Made by a program: the position numbers and the translations under genes
From: Lampris incognitus
Taxonomy: Eukaryota; Chordata; Actinopteri; Lampriformes; Lampridae
Direction: 5' to 3'
DNA length: 64,000 nucleotides
NCBI RefSeq assembly: GCF_029633865.1
Contig: NC_079216.1
Coordinates: 69,632,667-69,696,666, forward strand
The notes under the pieces: model-generated
Seen by the model: the letters and a program-made list of their open reading frames with translations, nothing else
Database searches by the model: none
What the model was told of the DNA's origin: nothing
In this document: piece after piece, positions 49,001 to 59,815 of the stretch
How the letters are laid out: each line of letters starts with the position of its first letter
Numbering within the stretch: the first letter of the stretch is position 1

Positions 49001-50109
49001 TAGGTCTGCCATAGTTGTCAGTCGCTTGCGTAACTCGTGAGCTGTGGAAATATTTTCTCATCCTCGATTTTTTTGAAAAGCAGTGTTGGATGTCAAAATA
49101 AACGCTTCTTTCAAGAAGAGATGAAATGTCAATCGGCATCAAACTGCGAATGAAGTTTTAGGATGGCATCTGGGCTGGCCTGTCGGGTGTCCAGTGCCAC
49201 CCCAGACACCCCTCTGGCTCTACCTTGATTGAGTGGAAGTTTTGTGATTGCACAGGAGCAAATTGTTGTCAATGTCTAATAAACTGGCTAACAACCGTTT
49301 TTTTATTGTTTTAATTTCGTGACCTAGCAAGCACTGAGCAGCACTCACTACCTGCTAAACATTTTTAAAGCAGTTTAAAGGTTTTATATTTCATCCAACC
49401 TGATGCAGCACACACTGAGAATACGCTAATATAAATGGCAGGGAAGCAAGGAAAACTTTCATCCTGCTGTGAGTATTGGGGGAGGATGGAGTGCCCTCTA
49501 TTGTCCAGAAACGCACACTATCTGTATGTGCTGAAGTGTAGTTGATGAGGTTTTCTTGGTGCAATATGTTTCTATCCGAGTGTCAGCCTACCTGGACTAG
49601 CAAATTGCTAATGCTCCTGCATAAAGATGGTTGTATTTAATTTGCAGGTGCCGGAATTGATGGACTCAACACCCTCACAGAAGGGACAGCCCACAAGAAA
49701 GGTAATTAAAAACTGCTCTCTGTATGAATAAATGTAACTGAGTTTTGAGCTGCAATTGTTCAGTTATTTGGCGTTTAGTTTTATGATTGTATGGTTGACG
49801 TGTGTACAAAAGGGAAGCACTATAAAAATGCCAATGTATACATATCTAATTTATAGGTTCCAGCATCCCCGCGACCCTGAGAGCAGGATAAGCGGTTTGG
49901 ATAATCGATGCATGGATAACAAAAGAATTCATGCATTGACATATCCTTGCATTAATGTAAGCCTTGTCTTGTTCCTTGCGATTAGGTCTTGTCAAAATAT
50001 ATGGTACATTCTCTTAAAGAAGAACTTGGACGAAGACCCAGATCCAAACACAGGCCACCTCTTTATGACAGACTCTATCACAGATCTCAACAATCAGTCA
50101 CCAAGAAAT
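46044..50109 (+). CDS. Unrecognised gene, putative 5' exons (three)
   Basis: Three blocks are phase-compatible and open. 46044-46070 is ATG GCG ACC..., reading MATADGTSH, with donor CAC|GTAAAT. 49648-49701 has acceptor TTTGCAG, reads VPELMDSTPSQKGQPTRK, and has donor AAG|GTAATT. 49986-50109 has acceptor GCGATTAG, reads VLSKYMVHSLKEELGRRPRS, KHRPPLYDRLYHRSQQSVTK, and has donor T|GTAAGT. The AAAATGGCG context and the basic, Ser/Arg-rich third exon look like a real cellular protein, but I do not recognise the family. No downstream exon is visible before the satellite begins, so the gene may continue beyond it, be truncated, or be a chance alignment of splice-like sites. Confidence 0.4.
46071..47370. 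other. Putative intron 1, left part
   Basis: AT-rich, no reading frame with a recognisable domain, no tRNA and no repeat I can name. GCTAGC-like words recur around 46.2 kb (CTAACCGCTAGCTTGG). Confidence 0.35.
47371..47727 (+). repeat. tRNA-derived SINE, family 2 (copy b)
   Basis: A tRNA-like head (GTGATGTAGCGGTCTAAACA; GGGGGTTTGCGCCCCGG) is followed by the same body as 27.45 kb (ACTATGGCCGGACTCGATGA, GCTGTCTTCGGGAGGGG, GCAGTTGGCGAACGCATGCA). The tail is GATTGGCCACTAAATTGGGA GAAAAAAGGG, then A-rich. Compared with copy a it lacks the TTCATCACATGAATGC segment. Confidence 0.8.
47728..49647. other. Putative intron 1, right part
   Basis: No coding sequence is recognised. Around 49.16-49.29 kb is a block (GCCTGTCGGGTGTCCAGTGC, CACCCCAGACACCCCTCTGG) that looks like an interspersed repeat but cannot be named. 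Confidence 0.35.
49855..49925 (+). repeat. Short fish interspersed repeat tail
   Basis: GGTTCCAGCATCCCCGCGAC, then CCTGAGAGCAGGATAAGCGG TTTGGATAATCGATGCATGG is a very common fish/vertebrate repeat end that normally runs into GGAT repeats. It lies in putative intron 2. Confidence 0.5.
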
Positions 50110-50760
50110 GTAAGTAGTTGTAGTACTCTTTAATTGTTTTTATTTTTTTGGGAGAGTGCATATTAATTAAATCATAAATAGGCCAGATTTAGCCTGTCAT
50201 GTAGTCCTACCTTAGCAATAACCAACAAACTTCATCTGAACACATTTTGCACAATTTACTAATTCACTTTCAGTTGGGTATGAATTTGAATATAATTAAG
50301 TGAAAACATCTCACATAAGCAATTACAGCTCTTTTTAAGGCTTGTTTGCTATGATTAAACTATTTGTATTTTTGATACTGGCTTATGCCTACATTCCATT
50401 TGCCCCAGCTTTTCTGTTCATGGTATAGAGATGAGTGACTTCTTCATATGGCCACATACAGCTCGCTACCCCTGCAGCAGACAGCTATTAAATGTACAAG
50501 TACTTGTTGTTCTTATTTGGTTGATGTAGTTGTTGGTTTCAAATAAGACAACTGTACTTATTTAACTGAACTTTATTTGCGCGCTCAACAGCAAGTGGCC
50601 ACAGTCTACCGAAGATTTCAACAAGTGCCTTTCACTAGCAGCGCACCTTCCTCCTAACAGGAGGGTTACTGTAAAGACTGCAGTAGAAGTGACTAACAAA
50701 ACAGGCTACTGTATTATAGGCACCAACAAAAGTTAACTTAAACTTAACTGTTGTCTCATT
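50110..50760. other. Unassigned AT-rich sequence
   Basis: Follows the GTAAGT donor at 50110. I see no further exon with confidence and no repeat that can be named. Confidence 0.35.
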
Positions 50761-50761
50761 T

Positions 50762-51100
50762 AGGGCTGCAACTAACAACTATTTTGACAGTCGAATAACT
50801 TATTGATACAAATAATTGATTATTCAGATTATGACTCGCAGTTACTCAATGGCTCTTATCTATCTGCTTTCAAATGTAGCTTGAGGTTGTTTTAGGCATG
50901 CGATAAAGATGAGACCTTCATTCAAAAATGTATTTTTTAATGAATGGTTAACTAGGACTAGTTCAGTGAAGGCAGTTGCTTGCTGGGGTGTACAACTCTG
51001 CTTCCTTTGAAGAAAGCCATCCATGGTAGCATTACAAGATCCAACAAACCCACAACTTGTTCCAATTAATTTGAATGCAACCCACATTGGGCATGCACGC
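50762..51100. mobile_element. hAT-like element end
   Basis: Begins TAGGGCTGCAACTAACAACT ATTTTGACAGTCGAATAAC, the well-known left end of fish/vertebrate hAT elements. The matching inverted right end was not found, so the extent is uncertain and it may be a one-ended relic. Confidence 0.45.
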
Positions 51101-51544
51101 ATAGACAAGTTGTAGAAATCTTAAACAAATTCAAGTATCAAATCCTCCGGTGTTCTCCAAACTTTTGTATTCGGCAGCAACACTATCTCCAGCCATACAT
51201 GTCACCATGACAACAATGCGACGTTTAAGCAAAGAATTTCCAAATGGCAGACAGGCTCTGGTTTAACATTGTAAAGTTAGGGCACATATGGAATGTGAAC
51301 AGGATGGTTGTGAATATGTCCAATGTCATTAATAATTGATTGATCAAGAGAAAATGTATTTCAAAACAGAATGTTACAGCTCATAACGTGGAGTAACATG
51401 GCTTAACACTAACATTAGCTAGCCAGCTAGCTTAACAAGACGAGTCTTCATCATACAGAGAGCCAACGTGCCACCTCTTCAGATTTTGCGTCGCATTGAT
51501 CAGTGCATAATTTCTGTTAGTTGGTTAGTAGTAGACGTAGCTCG

Positions 51545-51735
51545 TACTAACGGTCACATTGTGAGATGGTCATCCTAACTTTGACACTCAGACTTTTGTC
51601 CCAGGTTATCTTTGGTCGTAAGACTGGAATAATGGCCATCTTTGAACCTGTCTCGTAGTGCAACATAAGACCACTTTTAGAACCCCGACCAAACATATCG
51701 CCACGTTTAGTCATCTGAGACGGCCCAAATCGCAT
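51545..51735. other. Sequence beside the promoter-like module, coding status unclear
   Basis: On minus a 92-codon frame (51825-51547) runs through the promoter-like repeat and beyond (MRFGPSQMTKRGDMFGRGSK). A related string (GVWARLFFGK) appears antisense in the 30.65-kb copy. It may be the start of an old element read leftward. No domain is recognised. Confidence 0.25.
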
Positions 51736-51739
51736 AGTC

Positions 51740-51900
51740 TGTAGGAGAGAGATAATGTTACAGAATCTTCTTTTTCCAAAAAAACACACCCAAACTCCAA
51801 ATCTGCCTGGAGACCGGAGAGCCAATCGGTAATGACCAGGACAGCCCTCCCAATGGCACGTAAACTGACGATGATGATTGCTGCCTTCAGAAACTGCAGG
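51740..51900. repeat. Repeated promoter-like module (copy 2)
   Basis: CCCAAACTCCAAATCTGCCT, GGAGACC, GAGAGCCAATCGGTAATGAC and CAGGACAGCCC match 30.65-30.78 kb in the same orientation. A CCAAT box is kept; the GC box is degraded. No transposase follows here; LINE sequence begins soon after. Confidence 0.55.
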
Positions 51901-51944
51901 GGGCTATTATGAAAGTAGAGTTGTCATATATGGGGTTTTAAATT

Positions 51945-52680
51945 TTCAGTTAAGACAAAAACAATGTTCTTTACAAGGAAAAGAACTGATAATGAAGTAG
52001 AACAAATTATGTAATCAAGAATTGGAAAAGTGGAACCCTTTCAGTTTTTAAGGATATGGTTCGATGAAAGAATTGTATGCTTATCCATTCAGAAAGTAGT
52101 GGACGAAGGTACTAAATGTAATGGTGTTTAGTTGGAAGTGAATGGGGCAGATGGAACTGCTTTGAAGGCCATATAGAATGGTTTATTTTGGTCAGTATTA
52201 GATTATGGCTGTGTAGTGTATGGGTCAGCAGCCAACATTGGGGAAAAGAAATGAGATAAGGTGCATTTAAAACAAGCCCAACAGCAGCATTACAGGTAGA
52301 AATGGGAGACAGGCCACTAGAAATGAGAAGGATAGTTATCCTTGAACTACTGGGCTAATTTACAGGGCCATAGTCAGGATCATCCAACACTAGACACTTC
52401 AGTCCCTTGTTGGGAAAAGGAGAGAAGGGAAACAAAAAGCTTTGGATGGACAATGACACGGAAAGCAATAGAATTTGAAGTAGATCAATTAAACATTGAG
52501 CCAACACTATCTTTGCCAGCAATACTGCCTCGGATACTTCCAGATTCCTCAGAGTTCCCGTTATTAGAAAAGAACAAATGTAAGGATTTGAATTCTGATT
52601 GACATAAAATACAGGCTTACACTGATAATTACACAGTTGCATCCAGATTTATACGGATGCATCAAACGGGTCAGTAAATA
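51945..52680 (+). mobile_element. Fragment of an I/Nimb-type LINE (RT C-terminus to RNase H)
   Basis: Across broken frames: MFFTRKR, FQFLRIWFDERIV, VEWGADGTALKAI, LDYGCVVYGSAANIG, VEMGDRPLEMRRIVI, NYWANLQGHSQDHPTLDTSV and SFGWTMTRKAIEFEV, then IYTDAS at the end. Read together these are the RT thumb/connection and the beginning of an RNase H domain of the jockey/I/Nimb group. It has multiple stops and frameshifts. It ends at the edge of the satellite. Confidence 0.7.
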
Positions 52681-52845
52681 ATCAAGATGGGTTGTGAATT
52701 GTAAAGAAGAAACATCCAAATTTACCGTATCCTTAATCCATCAAACTCTATCCACATCCCTAATTCTGGGGGTATCTCCAAGCCAGCACTGGCGGAGGCC
52801 CTCTGGTGACACGCGCTGGCCCGGGCATTCAACCCTTAACTTTCA
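52681..52845 (+). repeat. Satellite module B, copy 1 (partial)
   Basis: Contains GTGAATTGTAAAGAAGAAAC, CTAATTCTGGGGGTATCTCC and AAGCCAGCACTGG, which recur at ~55.8 and ~57.7 kb. Only the right-hand end of B is present, so the array begins inside a B module. Confidence 0.7.
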
Positions 52846-55344
52846 CTCCGAGAAGGTCAGTATTATCCATCAGAAATGCCATTGCCATGGTTCGCTTGCC
52901 TACTGTGAAGAGTTAGTCTCTGTTGCTGTGGTGTTCTTTGTAGGATTGTCTACCTGAGCAAGTAAAATCTTACCCTAACAAAAACCCAACCCAAAAGTGT
53001 GGAAAGATCCCGCAATTAATTTTATCCAAAACTCACTCTGAGAAGCTCAAGACTTTACATAAGAAATGCCATTGCCGTCGTTAGCTTGGCTACTGTGAAC
53101 TACTCTTTTGCTGTGGTATTGTCTGCGTGAGCAGATAAATCCCGTACCCTAACCCAACCGAATCGTGTAGAAGGGGGCATCCGTTAATTTTATCCAAAAC
53201 TATCACTCTGAGAAGCTCAGTGCATTATAAATGCCGTTACCGTGGTTAGCTTGGCTACCGTGAAGAGTTAGCCTCTGTTGCTGTGGTATTCTCTGTGCGA
53301 TTGACTGCCCAAGCTGATAAAACGCTTACACTAATCGAAATATGTAGAAAGAGCCGTCCGTTAATTTTATCCAAAACTTTCATTCCGAGAAGCTTGGTAC
53401 TTTCCATCCGCATTGCCATAATTAGCTTGGCTACGATGAAGATTTGGTCTCTGTTGCTGTGGGATTTCTGAGGGATTGTTCGACTAAACGGATAAAACCC
53501 TTGCCCTAAGTGAAACATGTAGAAAGCACTTCAGTAATTTTATCCAAAACTTTCACTCTGAGAGGCTTGGTACTTTCCATCAGAAATGCCATTGCCGTGG
53601 TTAGTTTGGCTACTGCGAAGAGTTGGCCTCTGTTGCTGTGGTATTCTCTGTGCAATTGTCTGCCTGAGCTGATAAAACCCATACCCTAAGCGAAACATGT
53701 AGAAAGAGCCATCTTGTTCTACATCTTTCAGTCAGGGTTGGTGAAGGGTTATGGTCAGCAACAAAGACGGTCTGCCTGTGCAGATAAAACCCTTACAACT
53801 AAGCGAAACATGTAGACAAAACCGTCAATTTTATCCAAAGCTTTTATTCTGAGAAGCTTCGTACTTTCCATCAGAAATGCCATTGCTGTGGTTAGCTTGG
53901 CTACTGCGAAGAGTTAGACTCTGTTGCTGTGGTATTCTCTGTGCCATTGTCTGCCTGAGCTGATAAAACCCTTAAAACTAAGACAAACATGTAGAAAGAG
54001 GCGTCCATTAATTTTAGCTAAAACTTACTCCGAGAGGTTTGGTACTTTCCATCAGAAATGCCATTGCCGTGGTTAGCCTTGGCTACTGCAAAGAGTTGGT
54101 CTCTTTTGCTGTGGTAATCTGTGCGACTGTCTGCCTGAGCTGATAAAACCCTTATGCTAACCAAAACATTGTAGAAAGAGCATACGTTAAGATCCAAAGC
54201 TGTCGCTCCCATTCCCATGGTGAGCTTTGCTACTGAGAAGATTTAGTCTCTGTTGCTGTGACATTGTTTGCCTGAGCAGATAAAACCCTTACCTAATCCC
54301 AAACCCTACCTCAACCAAAACATGAAGAAAGTCATCAGTTAATTTGATGCAAAATGGTGACTAAGAGAAACTAGGTACTTTATTTCAGAATTGTCATTGC
54401 TGTGTTTAGCTTGCCTACTGCTAAGTGTTAGTCTCTGTTGTTGTGGGATTGTCTGCCTGAGCTGATAAAACCCTTACACTAAGCGAAATATGTAGGAAGA
54501 GCTGTCCAGTAATTTTATCTAAAACTTTAACTCCGAGAATCTTGGTACTTCAGTAATGCCATTGCCCTGGTTTGCTTGGCTACCACAAAGAGTTAGTATC
54601 TGTTGCTATTGTCCGACTGAACAGATAAAACCCTTACACTAAGTGAAACATGTAGAAAGAGCCGTCCAGTAATTTTATCCAAAACTTTCACTCCGAGGAG
54701 CTTGGTACTTTCCATCAGTAATGCAATTGCCGTAGTCAGCTTGGCTACTACGAAGAGTTGGACTCTGTTGCTGTGGTGTTCTCTGTGTGATTGTCTGCCT
54801 GAGCTGATAAAACCCTTACAGTAAGCGAAATATGTAGACGGTGCCGTCCATTAATGTTATCCAAAACTTTTACTCCGAGAAGCTTGGTACTTTCCATCAG
54901 AAATGCCATTGCTGTGGTTAGCTTGGCTGTTGTGAAGAGTTGGACTCTGTTGCTGTGGTATTGTCTGCCTGAGCTGATAAAACCCTTACAACTAAGACAA
55001 ACATGTAGAAAGAGCCGTCCATTAATTTTAGCTAAAATTTAGTCTGGGAGGTTTGGTACTTTACATCAGAAATGCCATTGGCATGGTTAGGCTTGGCTAC
55101 TGCTAAGAGTTATTCTCTTTTGTTGTGGGATTGTCTGGCTGAGTAGATAAAACCCTTACCCTACCTCAAGCGAAACATGTAGATAGCGATGTCCGTTAAT
55201 TTTACGCAAAAATTTTACTCTGAGAAGCTGTGTACTTTCCATCAGAAATACCATTACCGTGGTTAGCGTGGCTACCGCGACGAGTTAGTCTCTATTGCTG
55301 TGGTATTCTGTGTAGGATTGTCTGCCAGAGCAGATAAAACCCTT
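52846..55344 (+). repeat. Satellite array, about 14 copies of ~175-bp unit A
   Basis: Each unit reads roughly GTCCGTTAATTTTATCCAAA, ACTTTCACTCCGAGAAGCTT, GGTACTTTCCATCAGAAATG, CCATTGCCGTGGTTAGCTTG, GCTACTGCGAAGAGTTAGTC, TCTGTTGCTGTGGTATTCTC, TGTGGGATTGTCTGCCTGAG, CAGATAAAACCCTTACCCTA and then GAAACATGTAGAAAGAGCC. Spacing between GAAATGCC anchors is mostly 154-193 bases (52872, 53065, 53228, 53410, 53582, 53874, 54054 ...). Around 53715-53790 a short inverted piece (CTACATCTTTCAGTCAGGG) breaks the phase. Units differ by many substitutions and small indels, so the array is old. It encodes no protein. Confidence 0.9.
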
Positions 55345-55910
55345 AGCCCAACCGTAACTGAAAGATATTAAGCCATCAGTTGAGTTTATCCAATCCTAAT
55401 TTCGGGGATAATTTCTTTAGTTCTTATATTGAGAAATGTTTTTCTAAAGTGTGAGTCCCTTCACCCACGATGATGAGCCTGGGGTGCTTCTCCCTGAGCG
55501 CAAAGCAGGTACAGAGAAGTGGTTTAATCACTCACTATGTGCTTTTGGTGACCGTTCAGTGTTGCTTTTATGGGGTTATCAAGTGAAGGACCATGTTCTG
55601 TGTGGTAAAAAGGAGGGGAAAATGTAGAAATTCATCAATTTTATCCAAACCTATCCCTAAACCTTAGTCCTAACCCTAAAAACATTAAATTACAATTGCA
55701 GAAGTGCAATTCAATTAAAAAAAACACTTTATTGCTCAAAACACTAAGTTTTCAAGTTTAAAACAGGATAAACTAATCAAGAGAGAAGACCATGGGAGAT
55801 CAATTGTAAAGAATAAACAACCTCCAAATTGACCCTAAACCTGGGGGTATCTGTTATCCAGTATTTGGGCATTTGGCATTCAACCATAATCTTACCTTTC
55901 ACTAGGAGAA
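55345..55910 (+). repeat. Satellite module B, copy 2
   Basis: About 565 bp unlike unit A: AATTTCGGGGATAATTTCTT, CACCCACGATGATGAG, CAGGTACAGAGAAGTGGTTT, then A-rich sequence, then CTGGGGGTATCTG. It shares these blocks in order with copies at 56.9 and 60.3 kb. A short coding-like string (AGTEKWFN, CAFGDRSV) is kept in frame in the copies. Confidence 0.8.
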
Positions 55911-56892
55911 GCCTAGTATTTCCCATCCAAATTGCCATGGTTGACGTGGCTAACATGAAGAATTAGTCTGTCGCTGTGGTGTTTTCTGTGGGATTTTCTG
56001 CCTGAGCAGGTAAAACCTTTACCCTATCTTCACACCGAAAAACTCTGTACTTTCCATCAGAAATGCCATTGCAATGGTTAGCTTGGCAACCGCCAAAACG
56101 GTCTCTGTTGCTATGGTGTTCTTTGTGGGATTAATTCTTAGCAGGAGTCAAGCTAACTACGGCAATGGTATTTTTGGTGGAAAATACTGACTGTCTCGGA
56201 GCCTTAGGTTTGGATATAATTAACGGATGGCTCTTTCTACATCTTTATGTACTGGTTGTGATAGGTTTAGTATGAGTTTTATCTGCTCAGGCAGACAGTC
56301 TCTGTTGCTGTGGTATTCTCTGTGGGACTACATTTGAGTAGGAAAAACCCTCATCGTAACCCTAATCCTACGCTAACCCTTGCCGAAAGATGTATAAAGA
56401 GACCTCCGTTAAGTTCATCCAAAACTTTCATTTCAAGAAGCTCGGTACTTTCCATCAGAAATGCCATTTCCATCGAAATCTTGCCTATCGCTATATTAGT
56501 CTCCTCTTGCTGTGGTATTGTTTGTGGGATTAAGCCTTGGCGGTAGCCAAGCTAACCACAGCAATGGCATTTCTGATATAAAGTACCGAGCTCCTCCGAG
56601 TGAAAGTTTTGGATGAACTTAACGGATGGCTCTTTCTACATCTTTCGGTTAAGGTTTTATCTGGTAAGGAAGACAATCCCAAAGAGTACCTCAGCAACAG
56701 AGACTGTCTGCCTATGCAGTTAAAATCCTTATATTAAACCTATCCCAGGCCTTACTTTCCATCTGAAATGCCATTACTGTGGTTGGGTTGGCAACCGCCA
56801 AGACGGTCTCTGTTGCTATGGTATTCTCTGTGGGATTGTCTGCCTCAGTAGATAAAAACCGAATCCCAGCCTTAACTGAAAGACCCGTCTGT
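55911..56892. repeat. Satellite A units including inverted copies
   Basis: Direct A units at about 55925, 56066, 56460 and 56766 alternate with units in reverse orientation at about 56140-56300 (CGGCAATGGTATTTTTGGTG, GGATGGCTCTTTCTACATCT) and 56530-56700 (CCACAGCAATGGCATTTCTG, then ACGGATGGCTCTTTCTACAT). Such local flips are unusual in simple tandem arrays. Confidence 0.85.
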
Positions 56893-57740
56893 CAAGTTTA
56901 TGCAAACTTAACCCTAACCAAGAGATTCAGAAGACGATACTTTGAGCGATAATGTCTGTCGTTCTTGTAAAATGTTTCAAGTGTGAGTTCTGCCACCCAC
57001 GATGATGAGCTGCGGTGCTTCTTCCTGAGCATGAAGCAGGTACAGAGAAGTGGTTTAATAACAAGCGGTGTGCTTTTGAGGCAAGAAGCGTGCTTTGATC
57101 GGTAAACTGGAGGAAACTATCAATTTTATTTAAACCTAACCCTAAAAACAAACTGCCATAGCAATTAACTTTAATTAAAAAAAAATTTGGTAACACTTTA
57201 GTATGGGGAACATATTCTAAGTAACAAACTTAATTTATAGTAATTTAACACTTGTAGTTTTGTTATGTAAGAACAGACCATATTCATTGTGTTAGTAAGG
57301 GAGAATAACTCTTCTTGTGGTACTACCACCTTATAAAGTCCATACTAAGCAGAGCATATTGAGATGGTACTACTAATAAACAATAATTCTGAGGTTATAG
57401 AGGGAAAACTCAGTTAATGGCTCACTGGTTGTATAAGGCCATGCAGAATAAGGCAATGAGTATGTAATAATGACCAATTAAGAGCCAATATGTTAATTTG
57501 CATGCAAATAAGCACCTAATTAATGGTGACTACGTTCCCCATACTAAAGTGTTATCAACATTTTTTTATAATGCTCCAAACCTCACCAACAATTTTTCAA
57601 GTTTAACACGGGATAAATTAATAAAGATGCAAGACAGTGGTAGATGAGTTGTAAAGAAGAAAAAACATTCAAATTGAACCCATCAATCTCCCCATAACCC
57701 TAATATTGGGGGTGTCTCCAAGCCAGCACTCGGACACTGT
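56893..57740 (+). repeat. Satellite module B, copy 3, with an inserted MITE
   Basis: Same order of blocks as copy 2 (CACCCACGATGATGAG, CAGGTACAGAGAAGTGGTTT, ... AATATTGGGGGTGTCTCC AAGCCAGCACT). It is interrupted at 57187-57558 by a DNA element. Without that insert its length is close to that of copy 2. Confidence 0.8.
57187..57558. mobile_element. MITE with ~25-bp inverted ends, inside module B
   Basis: The left end TTGGTAACACTTTAGTATGG GGAAC and the right end GTTCCCCATACTAAAGTGTT ATCAA are inverted repeats with one mismatch. 372 bp, no coding capacity. The GGTAACACTTTA terminus is common among fish non-autonomous DNA elements. The target duplication is unclear in the A/T-rich flanks, so I do not assign a superfamily. 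Confidence 0.8.
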
Positions 57741-59400
57741 CCGCTCGAGCAGGTAAAACTTTACCCTAACCCAAACTCTACCTCAACCGTAACATGTAGT
57801 AAGAACCATCCGTTGATTTGATCCAAAACCTTTACTACGAGACGCTCATTACTCTTAATCAGAAATGAGAAGGCTGTGGTTAGTTTGGTGACCGTGCAGT
57901 TATTCTCTGTGCGATTGTTTGCCTGAGCAGATTAAACCCTTTCACTAACCCAGCCCTAACCGAAATACGTAGAAAGACACACCTGTTAATTTTATCAAAA
58001 CTTTTCACTCGGAGAAACTCGGGTTCTTTCCTTCAGAAATGCTATTGCTGTGGTTAGCTTGACTACCACAAAAAGTCAGTCTCTGTTGTTGTGGTATTGC
58101 TGCGGGGTTGTCTGCCTGAGCAGATAAAACCCATTACTCTTAAGTGAAACATGTAGAAAGAGCCATCCGTTAATTTTATCCGAGACTGTTCCTCCGAGAA
58201 GCTCTGTACTTTCCATCTGAAATGCCATTTACGTGGTTAGCTTGTCTAGCGAAGTTCTCTGTTGCAGTGGTATTCTCTGTAGGATTTTTGGCCTGAGCAG
58301 ATAAAACCCATTACTCTTAAGTGAAACCTGTAGAAAGAGTTGTCCGTTAATTTTAACTGAAACTATCACTCCGAGAAGCTTGGTACTTTTCATCAGAAAT
58401 GCCATTGCCATGGTTAGCTTGGCTACCACGAAGAGTTGGTGTCTGTTGCTGTGGGATCGATTTGCCTGAGCTGATAAAACCCTTACCGTAACCCTATCCC
58501 AAACTTGACCAAAAGATGTAGAAAGAGCCAACCCTTAATTTTATCCAAAAGTTTTACTCCGAGAAGCGCTGTACTTTTCCTCTGAAATGCCACTGCCATG
58601 GTTGGATTATGTATGCGAAGGTATTCTCTCTTGCAGTGGTATTCTGTAGGATTTTCTGCCTGAACAGGTAAAACCTGTACCCTACCCAAACATGTACCAA
58701 GAGCATATGTTAATTTTATCCAAAACTATCACTCTGAGAAGCTCGGTACCTTCCATCAGAAATGCCATTGCCGTGGTTAGCTTTGCTACCATGAAGAGTT
58801 AGTCTCTTTTGCTGTGGGATTTTCTGCCTGAGTAAGTAAAACCCTAACCAAACTGAAATGCGTAGAGAGAGCATACGTTAATGTTATCAGAAACTATCAC
58901 TCCTAGAAGCTTGGCACTTTTCATCAGAAATGACATTGCTGTGCATAGCCTGGCTACTGCTTAGTTGGTCTCTGTGGTGTTCTGTGCGGTTGTCTGCCTG
59001 AGCTGATAAACCCCTACCCTAAGCAAGACATGTCGAAAGAGCCATCCGTTAATTTTATTCTCTTTTCACTCCGTGAAGCTCGGTACTTTCTGTCTGAAAT
59101 GCCATTGTTGTGGTTGGTTCGGCTTTCGCAAAGAGTTGATCTCTGTTGCTGTGGGATGGTCTGCCTGAACCGATAAAACACTTACCCTAACCCAACCGAA
59201 ACGTGTAGAAAGCCATCTGTTAATTTTATCCAAAACTATCACTCCATGAAGCTCTGTACTTTCCATCAGAAATGTCTTTGCCATGGTTAGTTTGGCAACT
59301 GTGAAGAGGTAGTCGCTGTTGCTGAGGTATTGTCTGCCTGAGCAGATAAAACTCTTAGCCTAACTCATCCCTAACCGAAAGATGTAGAAAGAGCCATCTT

Positions 59401-59582
59401 TTTTTTCTTAGTTTTTTTTCACAATAATAAAACATATAAACAAGTATTTCAGTTTGAAATAACATGGACATTAAATGAGAATGCGAACGAAACAAGCACA
59501 ACCAGACCGAAAATAAATAAAAGATAGGAGAGACATAATGAAAGGAGGAAAAAACAAACAAAAGAAGAAAAAACATGACTGT
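59401..59582 (-). mobile_element. Retroposed insertion with 10-bp target duplication
   Basis: GAGCCATCTT occurs at 59391-59400 and again at 59583-59592, flanking 182 bp that starts with a T-rich run (poly-A on minus). The body is A-rich on plus (AAAACATATAAACAAGTATT, AGGAGGAAAAAACAAACAAA). This is the pattern of a minus-strand LINE-mediated insertion with a poly-A tail. The source is not identified. A similar T-rich start occurs at 62.46 kb. Confidence 0.75.
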
Positions 59583-59815
59583 GAGCCATCTTCTAATTTT
59601 ATCCAAACGTTTCACTCAGAAAAGGTCAGTACTTTCCCTCAGAAATGACTTTGTCATGGATAGCTTGGCTACTGTCAAGAGTTATTCTGTTGTATTTTTT
59701 TGTGGGATTGTCTGACTGAGCAGATAATCCCAAACCCTACCTCAAGTGAAACATGTAGAAAGCGCTGTCTGTTAATTTTATGCAAAACTTTTACTCTGAA
59801 AAGCTCGGTTCTTTG

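Noticed and set aside
49756-50133. 125-codon ORF spanning the putative third exon
   Set aside because: It is a different frame from the splice-consistent exon and runs through a repeat tail, so it is a shadow.
52342-52602. 86-codon ORF as a host gene
   Set aside because: The NYWANLQGH...SFGW string is the RT C-terminal region of an I/Nimb-type LINE.
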